Source: CAVVEC01 sp963770485 (GTDB lineage: Bacteria > Acidobacteriota > Terriglobia > Terriglobales > Acidobacteriaceae). Taken from it: a DNA stretch of 64,000 bases. Under the pieces are notes generated by a model that worked only from the letters and a program-made list of their open reading frames with translations, did no database searches and had not been told where the DNA came from. The DNA is taken from assembly GCA_963770485.1 (NCBI GenBank), contig CAVYPX010000012.1, positions 189,287 through 253,286 of the forward strand, in the 5' to 3' direction. Below, one piece after another: positions 15,778-24,100 of the stretch. A program made the translations under genes and the position numbers. Position 1 is the stretch's first letter; each line of letters opens with the position of its first letter.

Positions 15778-17463
15778 ATGAATTTCGCACACATGTCAGC
15801 ATGGTACAAGCAAAGCGCGCAAGGGTTGCAGTTGAAGCTCGCCCTTTTCCTGGTGCCTTTTCTCGCGTCATTGAGCACGCCAAGTGCGCTGGGACAGGGC
15901 TTCCAAATGACCAAGATCAACGTTTCCGGCAACGTTAACGGGACGTTCCCAAATGCCCTGAATAAAAACCAAGCTGTGGTTGGCGCCTACACCAATAGCT
16001 CCGGAGCCGTTGTGGGTTTCTTATATGCCAAGGGCAAATACACCACTCTCACGTTCCCCGGATCGGACAACTTCACCCGTGCTCTCGGTATTAACGATTC
16101 CGGTGAGATCGTCGGCGACTTCTTCGGTTCAGATGGCGCCTACCATGGCTACACCTATGTGAATGGAACCTACACTCAGTTCGACGTAGATAAGGGCAAG
16201 GCCTCGACTTCGCTCTTCGAAATTAACAGCGCTGGAGATTTCGTTGGGGTCGTCAACCCTAACGGCGGTGAAGAGGGTTTTACAGACATCGGTGGCAACG
16301 TCACAGAGTTCTATGCCAGCGGCACAGATGCCACGTATGCCTATTCCATCAACAGCGCCGATGAAGTCGTGGGGCAGTACTTTGATTCCAGCAATAACTC
16401 TCACGGCTTCTACCGGGACGCCTCCGGAAAAATCACTGAGATCGCTTACCCAGGCGCAAGTCAGACCGGGTGCATTGGACTCAACGACTCCGGCGAAATC
16501 ACCGGTTATTACGTAGATAGTTCAGGAAATAGTCATGGCTTCAGCGACGTCAAAGGCAAGTTCGCGAGTAACGACTTTCCCTCCACTTATGGGGTTAACA
16601 GCAAAGGCGCCTATGTCGGGTACTATTTTGGGCCCGACGGCGCTGTGTTCGGATATCTGGCCTCGCCGCAAGCATTTAAGTTATCCGAGGTGAAGATTTC
16701 AAAAGAGCAGCAAGGCTTCCTCTACGGCGTCAACAAGGCAGGCGTGATGGTCGGCAACTACGTCACTTCTACCGGAACCCCGCACGGCATGATGATTTCC
16801 GGCACCAAAGTGACCAATATCGATGATCCCAAGGCCGCCACGGGTACGACCGTTTGCCTCAACATTAACTCCAACGGCGTGATCGTCGGCTATTATTTGG
16901 ACAGCGGCGGCAACCCGCACGGATTTCAATACAAAGCAAAGAAATTCACAGACATTCCGGGTCCTACGGGGGCAACTTCCAGCGAAGCGGCCGGCATCAC
17001 CGACGCCGGGGAGATCGCCGGGGAGTTCTCGGACTCGACCGGAAACTTTCACGGATTCGTCCTCAAAGGCGGCCAATACACGCAGCTCGATGTGCCGGGG
17101 GCAACCGAAAGCTTCGCTTGGGGCATCAACCAAGCCGGCGAGGTCACCATGCAGTGGGCTGACTCGAGCGGCTACCTGCAGTCTTCTCTCTATAAGGGAA
17201 CGAAATACACGACGATTAACGTTCCGGGAGCGTTAACCACGGGAGTGCATTCCATCAACACTGCCGGCGACATCGTGTTCAGTTGGGAAGACGTTTACGG
17301 AACCCAGCACGGCGCGTTGAAGAAAGGAAGTTCGTACTTTATCTTTGACTATCCCAAGAGCTCAAACACCGGGGCGGAAGGTATCAATGACAGCGGCCTG
17401 CTGGTTGGACACTACCTGCCGGCTGGCCAAAACAATCCCCAGCCCTACAAGGGTACGGAGTAG
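15778..17463 (+). CDS. HAF-repeat secreted protein
   Basis: The ATG at 15778 (GAGGAG ten bases upstream) begins a 561-residue protein with a signal peptide ending around SALGQG. The mature part is a series of HAF-type repeats of roughly 45 residues: ALGINDSGEIVGDFFGSDGA, YHGYTYVNGTYTQFDV, GCIGLNDSGEITGYYVDSSG, NSHGFSDVKGKF, and so on. The motif INxxGxIVGxYxDxxGxxHGF recurs at least ten times. Such proteins are predicted to fold as beta propellers outside the cell. It follows the GloVer-repeat gene by 66 bases on the same strand, and both may be transcribed together. An in-frame TTG upstream (15733) is an inferior start. Confidence 0.85.
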   Translation: MNFAHMSAWYKQSAQGLQLKLALFLVPFLASLSTPSALGQGFQMTKINVSGNVNGTFPNALNKNQAVVGAYTNSSGAVVGFLYAKGKYTTLTFPGSDNFTRALGINDSGEIVGDFFGSDGAYHGYTYVNGTYTQFDVDKGKASTSLFEINSAGDFVGVVNPNGGEEGFTDIGGNVTEFYASGTDATYAYSINSADEVVGQYFDSSNNSHGFYRDASGKITEIAYPGASQTGCIGLNDSGEITGYYVDSSGNSHGFSDVKGKFASNDFPSTYGVNSKGAYVGYYFGPDGAVFGYLASPQAFKLSEVKISKEQQGFLYGVNKAGVMVGNYVTSTGTPHGMMISGTKVTNIDDPKAATGTTVCLNINSNGVIVGYYLDSGGNPHGFQYKAKKFTDIPGPTGATSSEAAGITDAGEIAGEFSDSTGNFHGFVLKGGQYTQLDVPGATESFAWGINQAGEVTMQWADSSGYLQSSLYKGTKYTTINVPGALTTGVHSINTAGDIVFSWEDVYGTQHGALKKGSSYFIFDYPKSSNTGAEGINDSGLLVGHYLPAGQNNPQPYKGTE

Positions 17464-17551
17464 GAACGGTACATTCGCTGAAGCGGCTCGCGGAGCAAGA
17501 ACGAACGTCTGGGAAAGGGGCGTGGGGATCGCTCGCGCCCCAATTGTCAAA

Positions 17552-17749
17552 TCAATTGGGGGGATGAATCGAAGGGTCGGTCAATGCGATCAGCTTTCCC
17601 AAGGGATAATCTTCCTCAGTCAGCGGGGTCTCAGTGTCCGCATTCGTGATCCTCAATACGTCCCCGCTGCGAACTCCCCGCAGCACGAGACCTTGATGGT
17701 CAACCGCGATCACTCGGTACTTCTCCCCAAATATCGCTCTTTCTCCCAT
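17552..17749 (-). CDS. small hypothetical protein
   Basis: The 65-residue frame (MGERAIFGEKYRVIAVDHQG, then LVLRGVRSGDVLRITNADTE and TPLTEEDYPLGKLIALTDPS) has the even composition of a real protein and looks like a single small beta-barrel-like domain. I think related short proteins occur in acidobacteria, but cannot name the family. It is convergent with the HAF-repeat gene and ends about 90 bases after that gene. The 110 bases between its start and the DUF3106 gene hold nothing recognisable. Confidence 0.55.
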   Translation of the reverse strand: MGERAIFGEKYRVIAVDHQGLVLRGVRSGDVLRITNADTETPLTEEDYPLGKLIALTDPSIHPPN

Positions 17750-17859
17750 AATTGTTTAGATGAGAAATTATAGACCGGTGACTCTGAAGTAGCGGGCTGA
17801 TTTGGCTGCGGACCGGAAACGAAGGATACGGACCCTTTGGTTCATCCCGCGACGGGATT

Positions 17860-18471
17860 TCATTGCCCGGGAGGCTTGGGCACGTTGGCTGCACCGGGTG
17901 GCTTGGGTACGTTCGATTCCGGCGGCGCCAGCGGCAGTTTGGAAGCGCCGCCGAGGATTTCCCGTTCCTGGGGCGAGAATTGTCTCTTGTAGGCGTCAGA
18001 GTCGATCTGGCGCTGCCGCGCCTCCGGGGGCATTCCGCGCAGCGCCTTGATGGCGTTCCCTACCGCCTGGCGGCGTTCCGGCGGGAGCTGTTGCATCCGG
18101 GAATGAACCTGCCGAGCCTGATCTTTCTGGTCCTGCGTGAGATGACCCCAAGTGTCCATCCGGTTCAGCATTTGCTGCTGTTTTTCCGGCGGCATGTTGT
18201 TGAAACGCTGGAGTTGATTACGTAACTGCTGCTTTTGTTGCGACGGCAGCCGGCGGAACTGCGGATCGTTTTCCAGGGCCCTCCGCTGCTGCTCAGGGGG
18301 CTTGTTCTTGTTCTGGCGCAGCCATTGTCCGGCATGGCGCCCCTGAGGTTGTCGCCCCGGGTGCTGCTCGCCACCACGGCGACCGCCCTGCGCCAGCGAC
18401 GGAGCGGCGCTTGCCAACGCCACCGCAAGGGCGGCCACTCCCACCCACGCCGTCATGGACCTCAACCGCAC
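17860..18471 (-). CDS. DUF3106 domain secreted protein
   Basis: A signal peptide (AVALASAAPSLAQG) precedes a Gln/Arg-rich domain with the repeated DUF3106 pattern: PPEQQRRALENDPQFRRLP, LQRFNNMPPEKQQQMLNRMD, LTQDQKDQARQVHSRMQQLP, and PPEARQRQIDSDAYKRQFSP. The tail has proline-rich repeats (VPKPPGAANVPKPPG). DUF3106 proteins are helical periplasmic proteins of unknown role, often following ECF sigma/anti-sigma pairs. Here it is 47 bases after the anti-sigma stop, so it is probably the last gene of that operon and perhaps a periplasmic sensor in the same circuit. Confidence 0.8.
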   Translation of the reverse strand: MRLRSMTAWVGVAALAVALASAAPSLAQGGRRGGEQHPGRQPQGRHAGQWLRQNKNKPPEQQRRALENDPQFRRLPSQQKQQLRNQLQRFNNMPPEKQQQMLNRMDTWGHLTQDQKDQARQVHSRMQQLPPERRQAVGNAIKALRGMPPEARQRQIDSDAYKRQFSPQEREILGGASKLPLAPPESNVPKPPGAANVPKPPGQ

Positions 18472-18518
18472 CCTAGCCCCCGTTCTGCTCCCCGTTTTGA
18501 AACAATCACGCCAACTTC

Positions 18519-19001
18519 TTACGGATTTACGCTCACGTCCTGCTGCGCTTGCAAATCGTCGAGTATTTCGTAATCGGAATACAACTCGCCATTCTTGTCC
18601 AAGGCCTGCAAGTCCCCCACCGCTGTGCCCGGTTCGGCAGTGACTGCGATCTGTTCATTGCGATAACCCTGATCACTACGGAACAAAGTGATGCTCGCCA
18701 CCAGGCACACGGCCAGCGAAGCCGCCAGCACCGGCTTGCGAATCCACTGCCACCAGCCGATGGGCTTGGCGGCTTCCTCTCGCAAGCGAGCGCGCAGCCG
18801 CACATCGAAATATGGCGACGGCTCGGGCGCACCCCATTCATCCAGAAGCGCCATGGTTCGGCGGAATTCCTCCAGCTTGCCGGCGCAACCCGGGCAAGTT
18901 CGGAGATGTTCATTCACATCGGGTGTAACTGCGTCCAAGCCGGCGGCCAGGTCCGGCATCAGTTCACAGATCTCATCGCATTTCATAACGGCGTCCTTCA
19001 T
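18519..19001 (-). CDS. anti-sigma factor with zinc-finger (zf-HC2) domain
   Basis: The 160-residue protein begins with a putative zinc-binding anti-sigma domain: CDEICELMPDLAAG, then VNEHLRTCPGCAGKLEEFRR with the HxxxCxxC motif. A short linker leads to one transmembrane helix (about residues 90-110, PVLAASLAVCLVASITLF) and a short periplasmic domain. It would hold the ECF sigma factor encoded just upstream at the membrane. Its start overlaps the sigma stop by four bases (ATGA), the usual arrangement for a cognate pair. Confidence 0.85.
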   Translation of the reverse strand: MKDAVMKCDEICELMPDLAAGLDAVTPDVNEHLRTCPGCAGKLEEFRRTMALLDEWGAPEPSPYFDVRLRARLREEAAKPIGWWQWIRKPVLAASLAVCLVASITLFRSDQGYRNEQIAVTAEPGTAVGDLQALDKNGELYSDYEILDDLQAQQDVSVNP

Positions 19002-19765
19002 AAAAACTCTTTCAGTTGCACGCGCAGGGTTTCATAGGCGCGAAACAACAGTGACTTCGTGGCGGACTCACTCAGCTTCAGAACTTGCGCAATCTGGCGA
19101 TAGTCCATCTGCTGATACTTATGCATCACGACTGCCATGCGCTGCCGTTCCGGCAGGGCCTGCACGTGCTGGCGGATGGCGGCCAGGCGCTCTCGCCGGA
19201 CAATGGCCTCTTCCGCGCTCAGCGAGGTGTCCGGCACATCCACCGTCAATCCGGTATCCTCATCCGGCTCGTCGATACTGACGGTGACCTCGGCGCGTTC
19301 GTGGCGGGTGTCGCGCGCGTAGTTCGCGGCAAGATTGGTCGCGATACGATACAACCACGTAGTGAACTTGGCGCTGGCTTCGTACTTCTCGCGCGAGCGG
19401 TACACCCGCAAAAATACTTCCTGCGCCAGATCTTCCGCCGTGGTCGCATTGTGAGCCATGCGGAACATGAAGCTCACCATCGGCCGGCGGTATTTCTGCA
19501 CCAGGTACTCAAAAGCCGAATCATCCCCGGCCTTGGCCCGCAACATGATCTGGGCATCGGTCAGCCCGTCACCGGAGGAAACCGCATCCGCCGCCCCGGT
19601 TCGAAGCGACCCGCCGCCAAGCGCGAGCAACCCGCGATCCATGGCTATGCTGCTCACATCTGATTGAACCCCTCCCGGGTCTGAAAGTTGCGAGCCCGGC
19701 GGTCCAGAAGTCCTCTCGGGAGAGGCGGCTACGGGTGCTTTGACGGGGATGGTTTTGCGTGACAT
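18998..19765 (-). CDS. ECF-type RNA polymerase sigma factor
   Basis: After a poorly conserved 65-residue N-terminus comes sigma region 2 (DDSAFEYLVQKYRRPMVSFM, NATTAEDLAQEVFLRVYRSR, FTTWLYRIATNLAANYARDT) and region 4 (LPERQRMAVVMHKYQQMDYR, QIAQVLKLSESATKSLLFRA). This is an RpoE-like extracytoplasmic-function sigma factor. The length of 255 is long for the class; the real start may be an internal codon such as the Met near residue 42, since the N-terminal extension is low in conserved features. It is translationally coupled to its anti-sigma factor. Confidence 0.9.
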   Translation of the reverse strand: MSRKTIPVKAPVAASPERTSGPPGSQLSDPGGVQSDVSSIAMDRGLLALGGGSLRTGAADAVSSGDGLTDAQIMLRAKAGDDSAFEYLVQKYRRPMVSFMFRMAHNATTAEDLAQEVFLRVYRSREKYEASAKFTTWLYRIATNLAANYARDTRHERAEVTVSIDEPDEDTGLTVDVPDTSLSAEEAIVRRERLAAIRQHVQALPERQRMAVVMHKYQQMDYRQIAQVLKLSESATKSLLFRAYETLRVQLKEFL

Positions 19766-20126
19766 CGGGACCTGCGCCGTTGCTCGGGAACTCCCCTATC
19801 CGGGGCCCCTGAAACTACGGAAAATCTAGGCTATCACGGACCAAGCCTGCGGAAGATGGTTTCTTTGCTAGAGCATAGCGGCGGATCGTGTGGCGATGAG
19901 AGGTGCCGCCCCGAGCCGCAACTCCCCCAAACAGCCCAAAGAATCAAAGAGCAGGGGTATGCAAAAAGTGGAGATAGTCACCCCTTGGCGGTAACTTGCG
20001 TAATCCTCGCCTGGTGCGGAAAGTAATCAATTCAAAGCGGTTAATAGCACTAACTGGCTATTCACTCCGACCCGCGAATCCAGTAGTACTAGTACCACAG
20101 GCCGATGCTGGGCCACTACTAAAGTC
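19766..20126. other. divergent intergenic region
   Basis: These 361 bases separate the sigma factor gene (minus) from the next gene (plus). I see no open frame with coding character. The region should hold both promoters, but I could not pick a convincing ECF-type -35/-10 pair by eye. Confidence 0.5.
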
Positions 20127-20627
20127 ATGCAGACAACCTGGTTTCACGCCCTGCTTAAGCCGACAGCCAAAGCGCTGCTACTCGCATCCACGCTCTGCAC
20201 CGCTGCCTTTGCTCAGCAGACCTTTGCTCAACAAAGCTGGGCAATGCTCGATTCCGAAGCGATCGAAGTTCCCCCAGCCGTGACGGCGGCCGGGCCTCGG
20301 GTTCTGCCCGAAGCGCCCAGCCGGCATCGGTTCTGGGATACCGAGAATCGAGTTCTCTTTTCCGCCGTGGCCGCATCCAGCATCGCCGATTTCGCCGTGA
20401 CTCGTTCCAACCTGCAGAATGGCGGCAGAGAACTGAACCCGGTGACCCGCATCTTCAGCGGCAGCACCGCCGGACTGGCAGTGAATTTCGCAGGCGAAAC
20501 CGCAGGGGTGATCGGTGTGAGCTACTTTCTCCACAAAACCGGACACCACCGCCTGGAGCGGGTCGTGCCTCTGCTCAATTTTGGCGCCTCCGCTGTGGCC
20601 GTGACCTACGGCCTCACCCACCGATAA
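20127..20627 (+). CDS. membrane or secreted hypothetical protein
   Basis: The 166-residue protein has an export signal (ALLLASTLCTAAFAQQ), a linker, and a hydrophobic core with RFWDTENRVLFSAVAASSIA, DFAVTRSNLQNGGRELNPVT and RIFSGSTAGLAVNFAGETAG. Two or three helices follow, ending GASAVAVTYGLTHR. The style (ELNPVTR, FLHKTGHH) matches a group of acidobacterial hypothetical membrane proteins I recognise but cannot name. It stands alone, 156 bases before the tRNA. Confidence 0.6.
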   Translation: MQTTWFHALLKPTAKALLLASTLCTAAFAQQTFAQQSWAMLDSEAIEVPPAVTAAGPRVLPEAPSRHRFWDTENRVLFSAVAASSIADFAVTRSNLQNGGRELNPVTRIFSGSTAGLAVNFAGETAGVIGVSYFLHKTGHHRLERVVPLLNFGASAVAVTYGLTHR

Positions 20628-20782
20628 GGACTTGGCGCGACCGGCGTTGCGGCTTTTCGAGCGACTCAACGGCCAGCTAGTGTCCTGATTTTTCGGGACC
20701 GCGCAAATTGTCGCCTGGCTCCAGAGCCGAGGCTGGGCCACTGAATTTTATTTCTTTGCTAAAATGTAGCCACTCATCGCGT

Positions 20783-20857
20783 GGGCGCTTAACTCAGCGG
20801 TAGAGTGCCATCTTCACACGGTGGAAGTCATAGGTTCGAATCCTATAGCGCCCACCA
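20783..20857 (+). tRNA. tRNA-Val (anticodon CAC)
   Basis: A complete cloverleaf is visible. The acceptor stem is GGGCGCT/AGCGCCC, the D stem ACTC/GAGT, and the anticodon stem CCATC/GGTGG with loop TTCACAC (anticodon CAC, valine codon GTG). The T arm is ATAGG-TTCGAAT-CCTAT, and an encoded CCA lies at 20855-20857. The 3' end is followed seven bases later by the stop of an integrase remnant, so this tRNA gene has probably served as an integration site. Confidence 0.95.
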
Positions 20858-20863
20858 TCGAAC

Positions 20864-21283
20864 TCACTGTAGCGACGCGGGTTCGATTGCCCCGCTTTTC
20901 CCGTTGGCGCGAAACTCGTCACCATTCGTCACCAATTGGGAAAGTTTCTCTACCGCCGCCCTTTGATGGGCGGGAACGGGGATAGTGTAAATCCCCAGAG
21001 TGGCTGTGATCTGCGCGGGCCCAAGCTGTGCCTGGGCATCCTTGGCCGATCCCCCGGCCAATTGCAGAAGCGTGGCATGGGTACGCCGGAAGGTATGCCA
21101 GCTCACCCACGGGACTCCGATCTGCTCTCCGGCGGGTTTCAAATGCCGAAGAAGCAAATTGGTATCGTTGAGGACCGTGCCCTTGCGCGAGCAAAACACC
21201 AGTCTTTCTGGATTCCCATTGGGGCGGACGAGGTTGTAGGAAAGAATCGCATCTGCTAAAAGGCGTGGTGCGCTGCTCGTGAC
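20864..21283 (-). pseudogene. tyrosine recombinase (phage integrase) C-terminal remnant
   Basis: The frame, read leftwards from about 21283 (just after an in-frame stop), encodes the C-terminal catalytic part of a tyrosine recombinase. It contains LADAILSYNLV, PERLVFCSRKGTVLNDTNLL, GVPWVSWHTFRRTHATLLQL (HxxR box), AQAQLGPAQITATLGIYTIP (with the nucleophile Tyr in GIYT), and KLSQLVTNGDEF. The N-terminal core-binding half and the first catalytic Arg region are gone, so it cannot be a full enzyme. It points toward the tRNA-Val 3' end at a distance of seven bases, the normal arrangement for an integrase beside its attachment site. Confidence 0.8.
20912..20935. repeat. direct repeat copy 1
   Basis: AAACTCGTCACCA followed by TTCGTCACCAA lies inside the integrase remnant. 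A near-identical stretch is at 23676-23700 in the same orientation. The pair brackets the secreted-protein genes 21461-23406. Confidence 0.6.
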
Positions 21284-21460
21284 TCATAGCGATTCGCAGG
21301 CACGCATGAAGTCTATGACATCTGCTTTCTTGATCGAATGGTCAGTGGAGGATGGTCGCGCGATCCGGAAGTTAGACGACGATTCCCAAAGCCGCCAAGT
21401 GACGACACCGGCTGCGACCGCCTAGACGGTCCTCGGTAATGAAACCCTCGTGACCACCAC

Positions 21461-22111
21461 CTACTTGCCAAAAATGCCAATGGCAGGGAGTACGTTCTTT
21501 TCCGCCGTCCAACTGCCCCTGTAAAGGGCAAAGGGGTGGGCCCTCATGTCAGTGCTGTTGAGATTCCAACCGTCGCTACTGTCCATCGAGTTCGAGTCGG
21601 TGCCAACAACAATCCAGTACTGTGTGCCTTTGGTGAGGGGCACGCTGTTGAATTTCGCTACGGCGAGCGAGCAGCAGCTTCCGGCCTTCGGCAAATTACC
21701 GACGTCGTCAGGGCCGGCAAGCGTGTCTCCGGGCAAACCGCTGGCATCCGCCGCCAGCCAGATCGCCACGGGACCGGTTCCCCAAAGGTAGCTCACGCCT
21801 GCTTCGATCCTGGTGAGCTTCACGTTTGCATTGGGGGTAAAAGGCACCGCAGCCCAGTTAACGCCGTACCGCCCGTTTGGCCCATCAATATCCTGCTCTT
21901 CGCAGCAGAAATACGTGCCGTATTGGTAGTCACTGAGGTTGCTAAACAGGGTCTTGAGTCTCGCCTCATTCCGCATCGCCGGGACGACAACCCCCGGTGC
22001 GCTGGCGACGATGATGTGTCTGCCGTCATCGGCCATGGTGTAACCTTGGCCAGCGGCCACAACCGTTAGGCCAGCCACCACGAGCAGAGCTAAACAAATC
22101 ACGTTTTTCAT
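21461..22111 (-). CDS. secreted protein, choice-of-anchor-like, tandem paralog 1
   Basis: The 216-residue protein has a signal peptide (VICLALLVVAGLTVVAAGQG). Its beta-rich domain contains TLFSNLSDYQYGTYFCCEEQ, NVKLTRIEAGVSYLWGTG, VAIWLAADASGLPGDTL, and LTKGTQYWIVVGTDSNSMDS. The pattern (change in appearance of a sandwich domain with SGLPGDTLA and GTQYWIVV) resembles the choice-of-anchor R type domain. Two vicinal Cys pairs are conserved with its neighbour at 22194-22850, to which it is clearly paralogous. A strong ribosome binding site (GGAGGATAA) precedes the ATG. It lies in the presumed island. Confidence 0.72.
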   Translation of the reverse strand: MKNVICLALLVVAGLTVVAAGQGYTMADDGRHIIVASAPGVVVPAMRNEARLKTLFSNLSDYQYGTYFCCEEQDIDGPNGRYGVNWAAVPFTPNANVKLTRIEAGVSYLWGTGPVAIWLAADASGLPGDTLAGPDDVGNLPKAGSCCSLAVAKFNSVPLTKGTQYWIVVGTDSNSMDSSDGWNLNSTDMRAHPFALYRGSWTAEKNVLPAIGIFGK

Positions 22112-22193
22112 TTATCCTCCTTCTGTTGCAAACAGCGACGGTAAAGGACAAGTTAGGCAGCCGCACACCAGCCGCGGCCTCCATTCCTGCCTG

Positions 22194-22850
22194 CTACTTG
22201 CCAAAGATGCCAACAGCCGGCAGTACGTAGTGCTCCAACTGCCAACCGTCGGGGTGGTAGAAGGCAGAGGGCATGATTCTCATGTCAGTGTTGTTGATGC
22301 TCCATCCGTCGACACTGTCCATCGAATGCGAGTCGGTGCCAACAATGATCCAGTACTGTGTGCCCTTGATGAGGGGAACGCGCTTGAATTTCGCGACGGC
22401 GAGCGAGCAGCAGCCTCCGGCCAGCGGCAAATGACCGACGTCGACCGGGCCGGCAAGCGTGTCTCCGGGCAAACCGCCGGCATCCGCCGCCAGCCAGATC
22501 GCCACGGAGTTGGTTCCCCCGAAGTATCTGACGCCTGCTTCGACCTTGGTGAGCTTCACGTTTGCATCGGGGGTAAAAGGCACCGCATCCCAGTACCTTC
22601 CGTGCCCCGAGTTTGGCCCCGAAACGCCCTCGAGGATGCAGCAGAAATAGGTGCCGTACTTATAGTCGCTGAGATTACTAAACACGGTCTTCAGTTTGCC
22701 GTCACGCCGGATCGCCGGAACGACGATCCCCGATGCGCTTGTCGTGGTGATGTATCTGCGGCCATCGGTCGTGGTGTACCTCTGGCCAGCGGCCAGGGCG
22801 GTCGAGCTGGCCGCCAGCAGAGCTAAACAAATTATGAGCGTTCTCCTCAC
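22194..22850 (-). CDS. secreted protein, choice-of-anchor-like, tandem paralog 2
   Basis: This 218-residue protein is about two-thirds identical by eye to the product of 21461-22111 along its whole length: signal peptide, TVFSNLSDYKYGTYFCCILE, LTKVEAGVRYFGGTNSVAIW, LAADAGGLPGDTLAGPVDVG, and GTQYWIIVGTDSHSMDSVDG, ending VLPAVGIFGK. It is separated from its paralog by 82 bases on the same strand, a clear tandem duplication. No catalytic residues are evident, and it is probably surface-exposed or secreted. Confidence 0.72.
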   Translation of the reverse strand: MRRTLIICLALLAASSTALAAGQRYTTTDGRRYITTTSASGIVVPAIRRDGKLKTVFSNLSDYKYGTYFCCILEGVSGPNSGHGRYWDAVPFTPDANVKLTKVEAGVRYFGGTNSVAIWLAADAGGLPGDTLAGPVDVGHLPLAGGCCSLAVAKFKRVPLIKGTQYWIIVGTDSHSMDSVDGWSINNTDMRIMPSAFYHPDGWQLEHYVLPAVGIFGK

Positions 22851-23040
22851 TTGGGTACCTCCGTTTCTGGACAGTTGGCCTGGGCTTGGCTGACGAGTTT
22901 AGACTAGACTTTGTCTAAGCTGGCCCCGTCTTTGACCTCGAGGCTGCCAAGCCCCGGAAAAGACAGACGCGATTCTAGCACCTGAGGCCCCCGCGAAGAG
23001 CCGGGGGGCCGGGGCGCGAACTCCGCTGGCAGACATAGTG

Positions 23041-23406
23041 TCATTGCTTTTCGGTACCCGTCAGCGACAGTGCGAGGCAGACAACTCCGTTGCACGCGCT
23101 CTCGGCGCCCTGGTATACGTTTAGGCAAGCGTTAGGGTCGCCGAGGGTATCACACCGATTCGTCCAGGAATTCTGCTGCAACTGAATTTGGTAATCGTTG
23201 TCAGAAGCAACGTTGTGCACGTCAAGTTGAGTGGAAGAGTAATCAGCCACCCACCAGATCGGAGCGCCTGCCGGTCCGCAGTTGAGTGCGTATGCAGGAC
23301 TCTGAATATTAATCTCGCCCGAAGCCGTGCAAACAACCTGCTGCTGCGCCAATGCTCCGGTCCCCAGCAGCAGGACAGTCACAACCAAGCCAAGTAGATT
23401 TTTCAC
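23041..23406 (-). CDS. small secreted hypothetical protein, Cys-rich
   Basis: This 121-residue protein has a signal peptide (LLGLVVTVLLLGTGALAQQQ), and six Cys lie in the mature part (VVCTASG, ALNCGPAG, NRCDTLG, NACLNVY, SACNGVVC), enough for three disulfides. The ATG is preceded by AAGGAGGATAA, the same leader as the two paralogs downstream, suggesting shared origin or regulation. I do not recognise the family. Confidence 0.65.
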   Translation of the reverse strand: MKNLLGLVVTVLLLGTGALAQQQVVCTASGEINIQSPAYALNCGPAGAPIWWVADYSSTQLDVHNVASDNDYQIQLQQNSWTNRCDTLGDPNACLNVYQGAESACNGVVCLALSLTGTEKQ

Positions 23407-23764
23407 TTATCCTCCTTGATGGGACCTCCATCAATCGTTTAGCAAATCTAAGGGGGCGAACTTCAGGATGGGCTGACTTAGTTCAGGAGACCTGAAAGAG
23501 TGAGAAGACTTAGCTCACCGACTTACACCATTACTCTCTGCGGCAGGAATGTCAACCGAAATGGCTATAGAAGTCAATTCTTGCGATGCGGCCATACGGA
23601 AGGCGTACCATCGCGATTTCACCCCCAATTCCGTCAAACGGCCCGTCTACATGATTGGATCACTGCTCGCTCTGAAAACTCGTCACCAACTCGTCACCAA
23701 AACTACCCGTTTTTGTGGCATTTCCGGGGCGGCACAACACGGAAAAACAAAGCAGGCAAAGGGT
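23407..23764. other. intergenic region with island-edge features
   Basis: No credible gene is present. It contains the direct repeat copy at 23676-23700. Possible frames on the plus strand have no coding character. Confidence 0.5.
23676..23700. repeat. direct repeat copy 2
   Basis: AAACTCGTCACCAACTCGTC followed by ACCAA matches 20912-20935 except for one inserted base and one or two changes. On the minus strand it would read like the LVTNGDE segment of the integrase tail, so it may be a scrap of a second integrase end. Confidence 0.55.
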
Positions 23765-23899
23765 TTAACTGTGCGGATGATTGCTTTGCTCAACATCCAG
23801 GCGAGAGCAAAGCTCATTGACACCAAGCTCGCCCCTCCGGAGCTCATCTAATATCCTGATCCGCAACGGGTGGGCGAGGGCCTTGAAGAACTCGGCCAT
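23765..23899 (-). pseudogene. truncated ArsR-type transcriptional regulator
   Basis: The frame encodes the first half of an ArsR/SmtB winged helix: MAEFFKALAHPLRIRILDEL, RRGELGVNELCSRLDVEQSN, then four residues and a stop. In intact homologs the recognition helix continues as NVSHHLAxLR and is followed by the wing and last helix, all absent here. The frame is open upstream to 24040, so the true start may be earlier. The break at about 23780 probably marks the far edge of the island that begins at the tRNA. Confidence 0.65.
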
Positions 23900-24100
23900 G
23901 AACTGGCTGATAAAGAGTGCTAGCAGTGAAGGACGGTGGTACATGACCGAAGTCTGCGATAACTCCCGGATGGTGGGCAAACCGGAAACTATCCGACAGC
24001 CGCTCACAATCCGCTCAATGAGTGATTCCACGACAGCCAAGAACTTCGGGTTGTTCAGCCCGATGCCGGCGCACGTCTCATTGGCTTATACTTCCTGACC

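Noticed and set aside
23500..23851. Two overlapping plus-strand frames near the island edge
   Set aside because: No start signal or family resemblance; they run antisense through the ArsR fragment.
20858..23899. Second tRNA-Val 3' end as attR
   Set aside because: I looked for a copy of GGTTCGAATCCTATAGCGCC near the far island edge and did not find one, so no attachment site is annotated.
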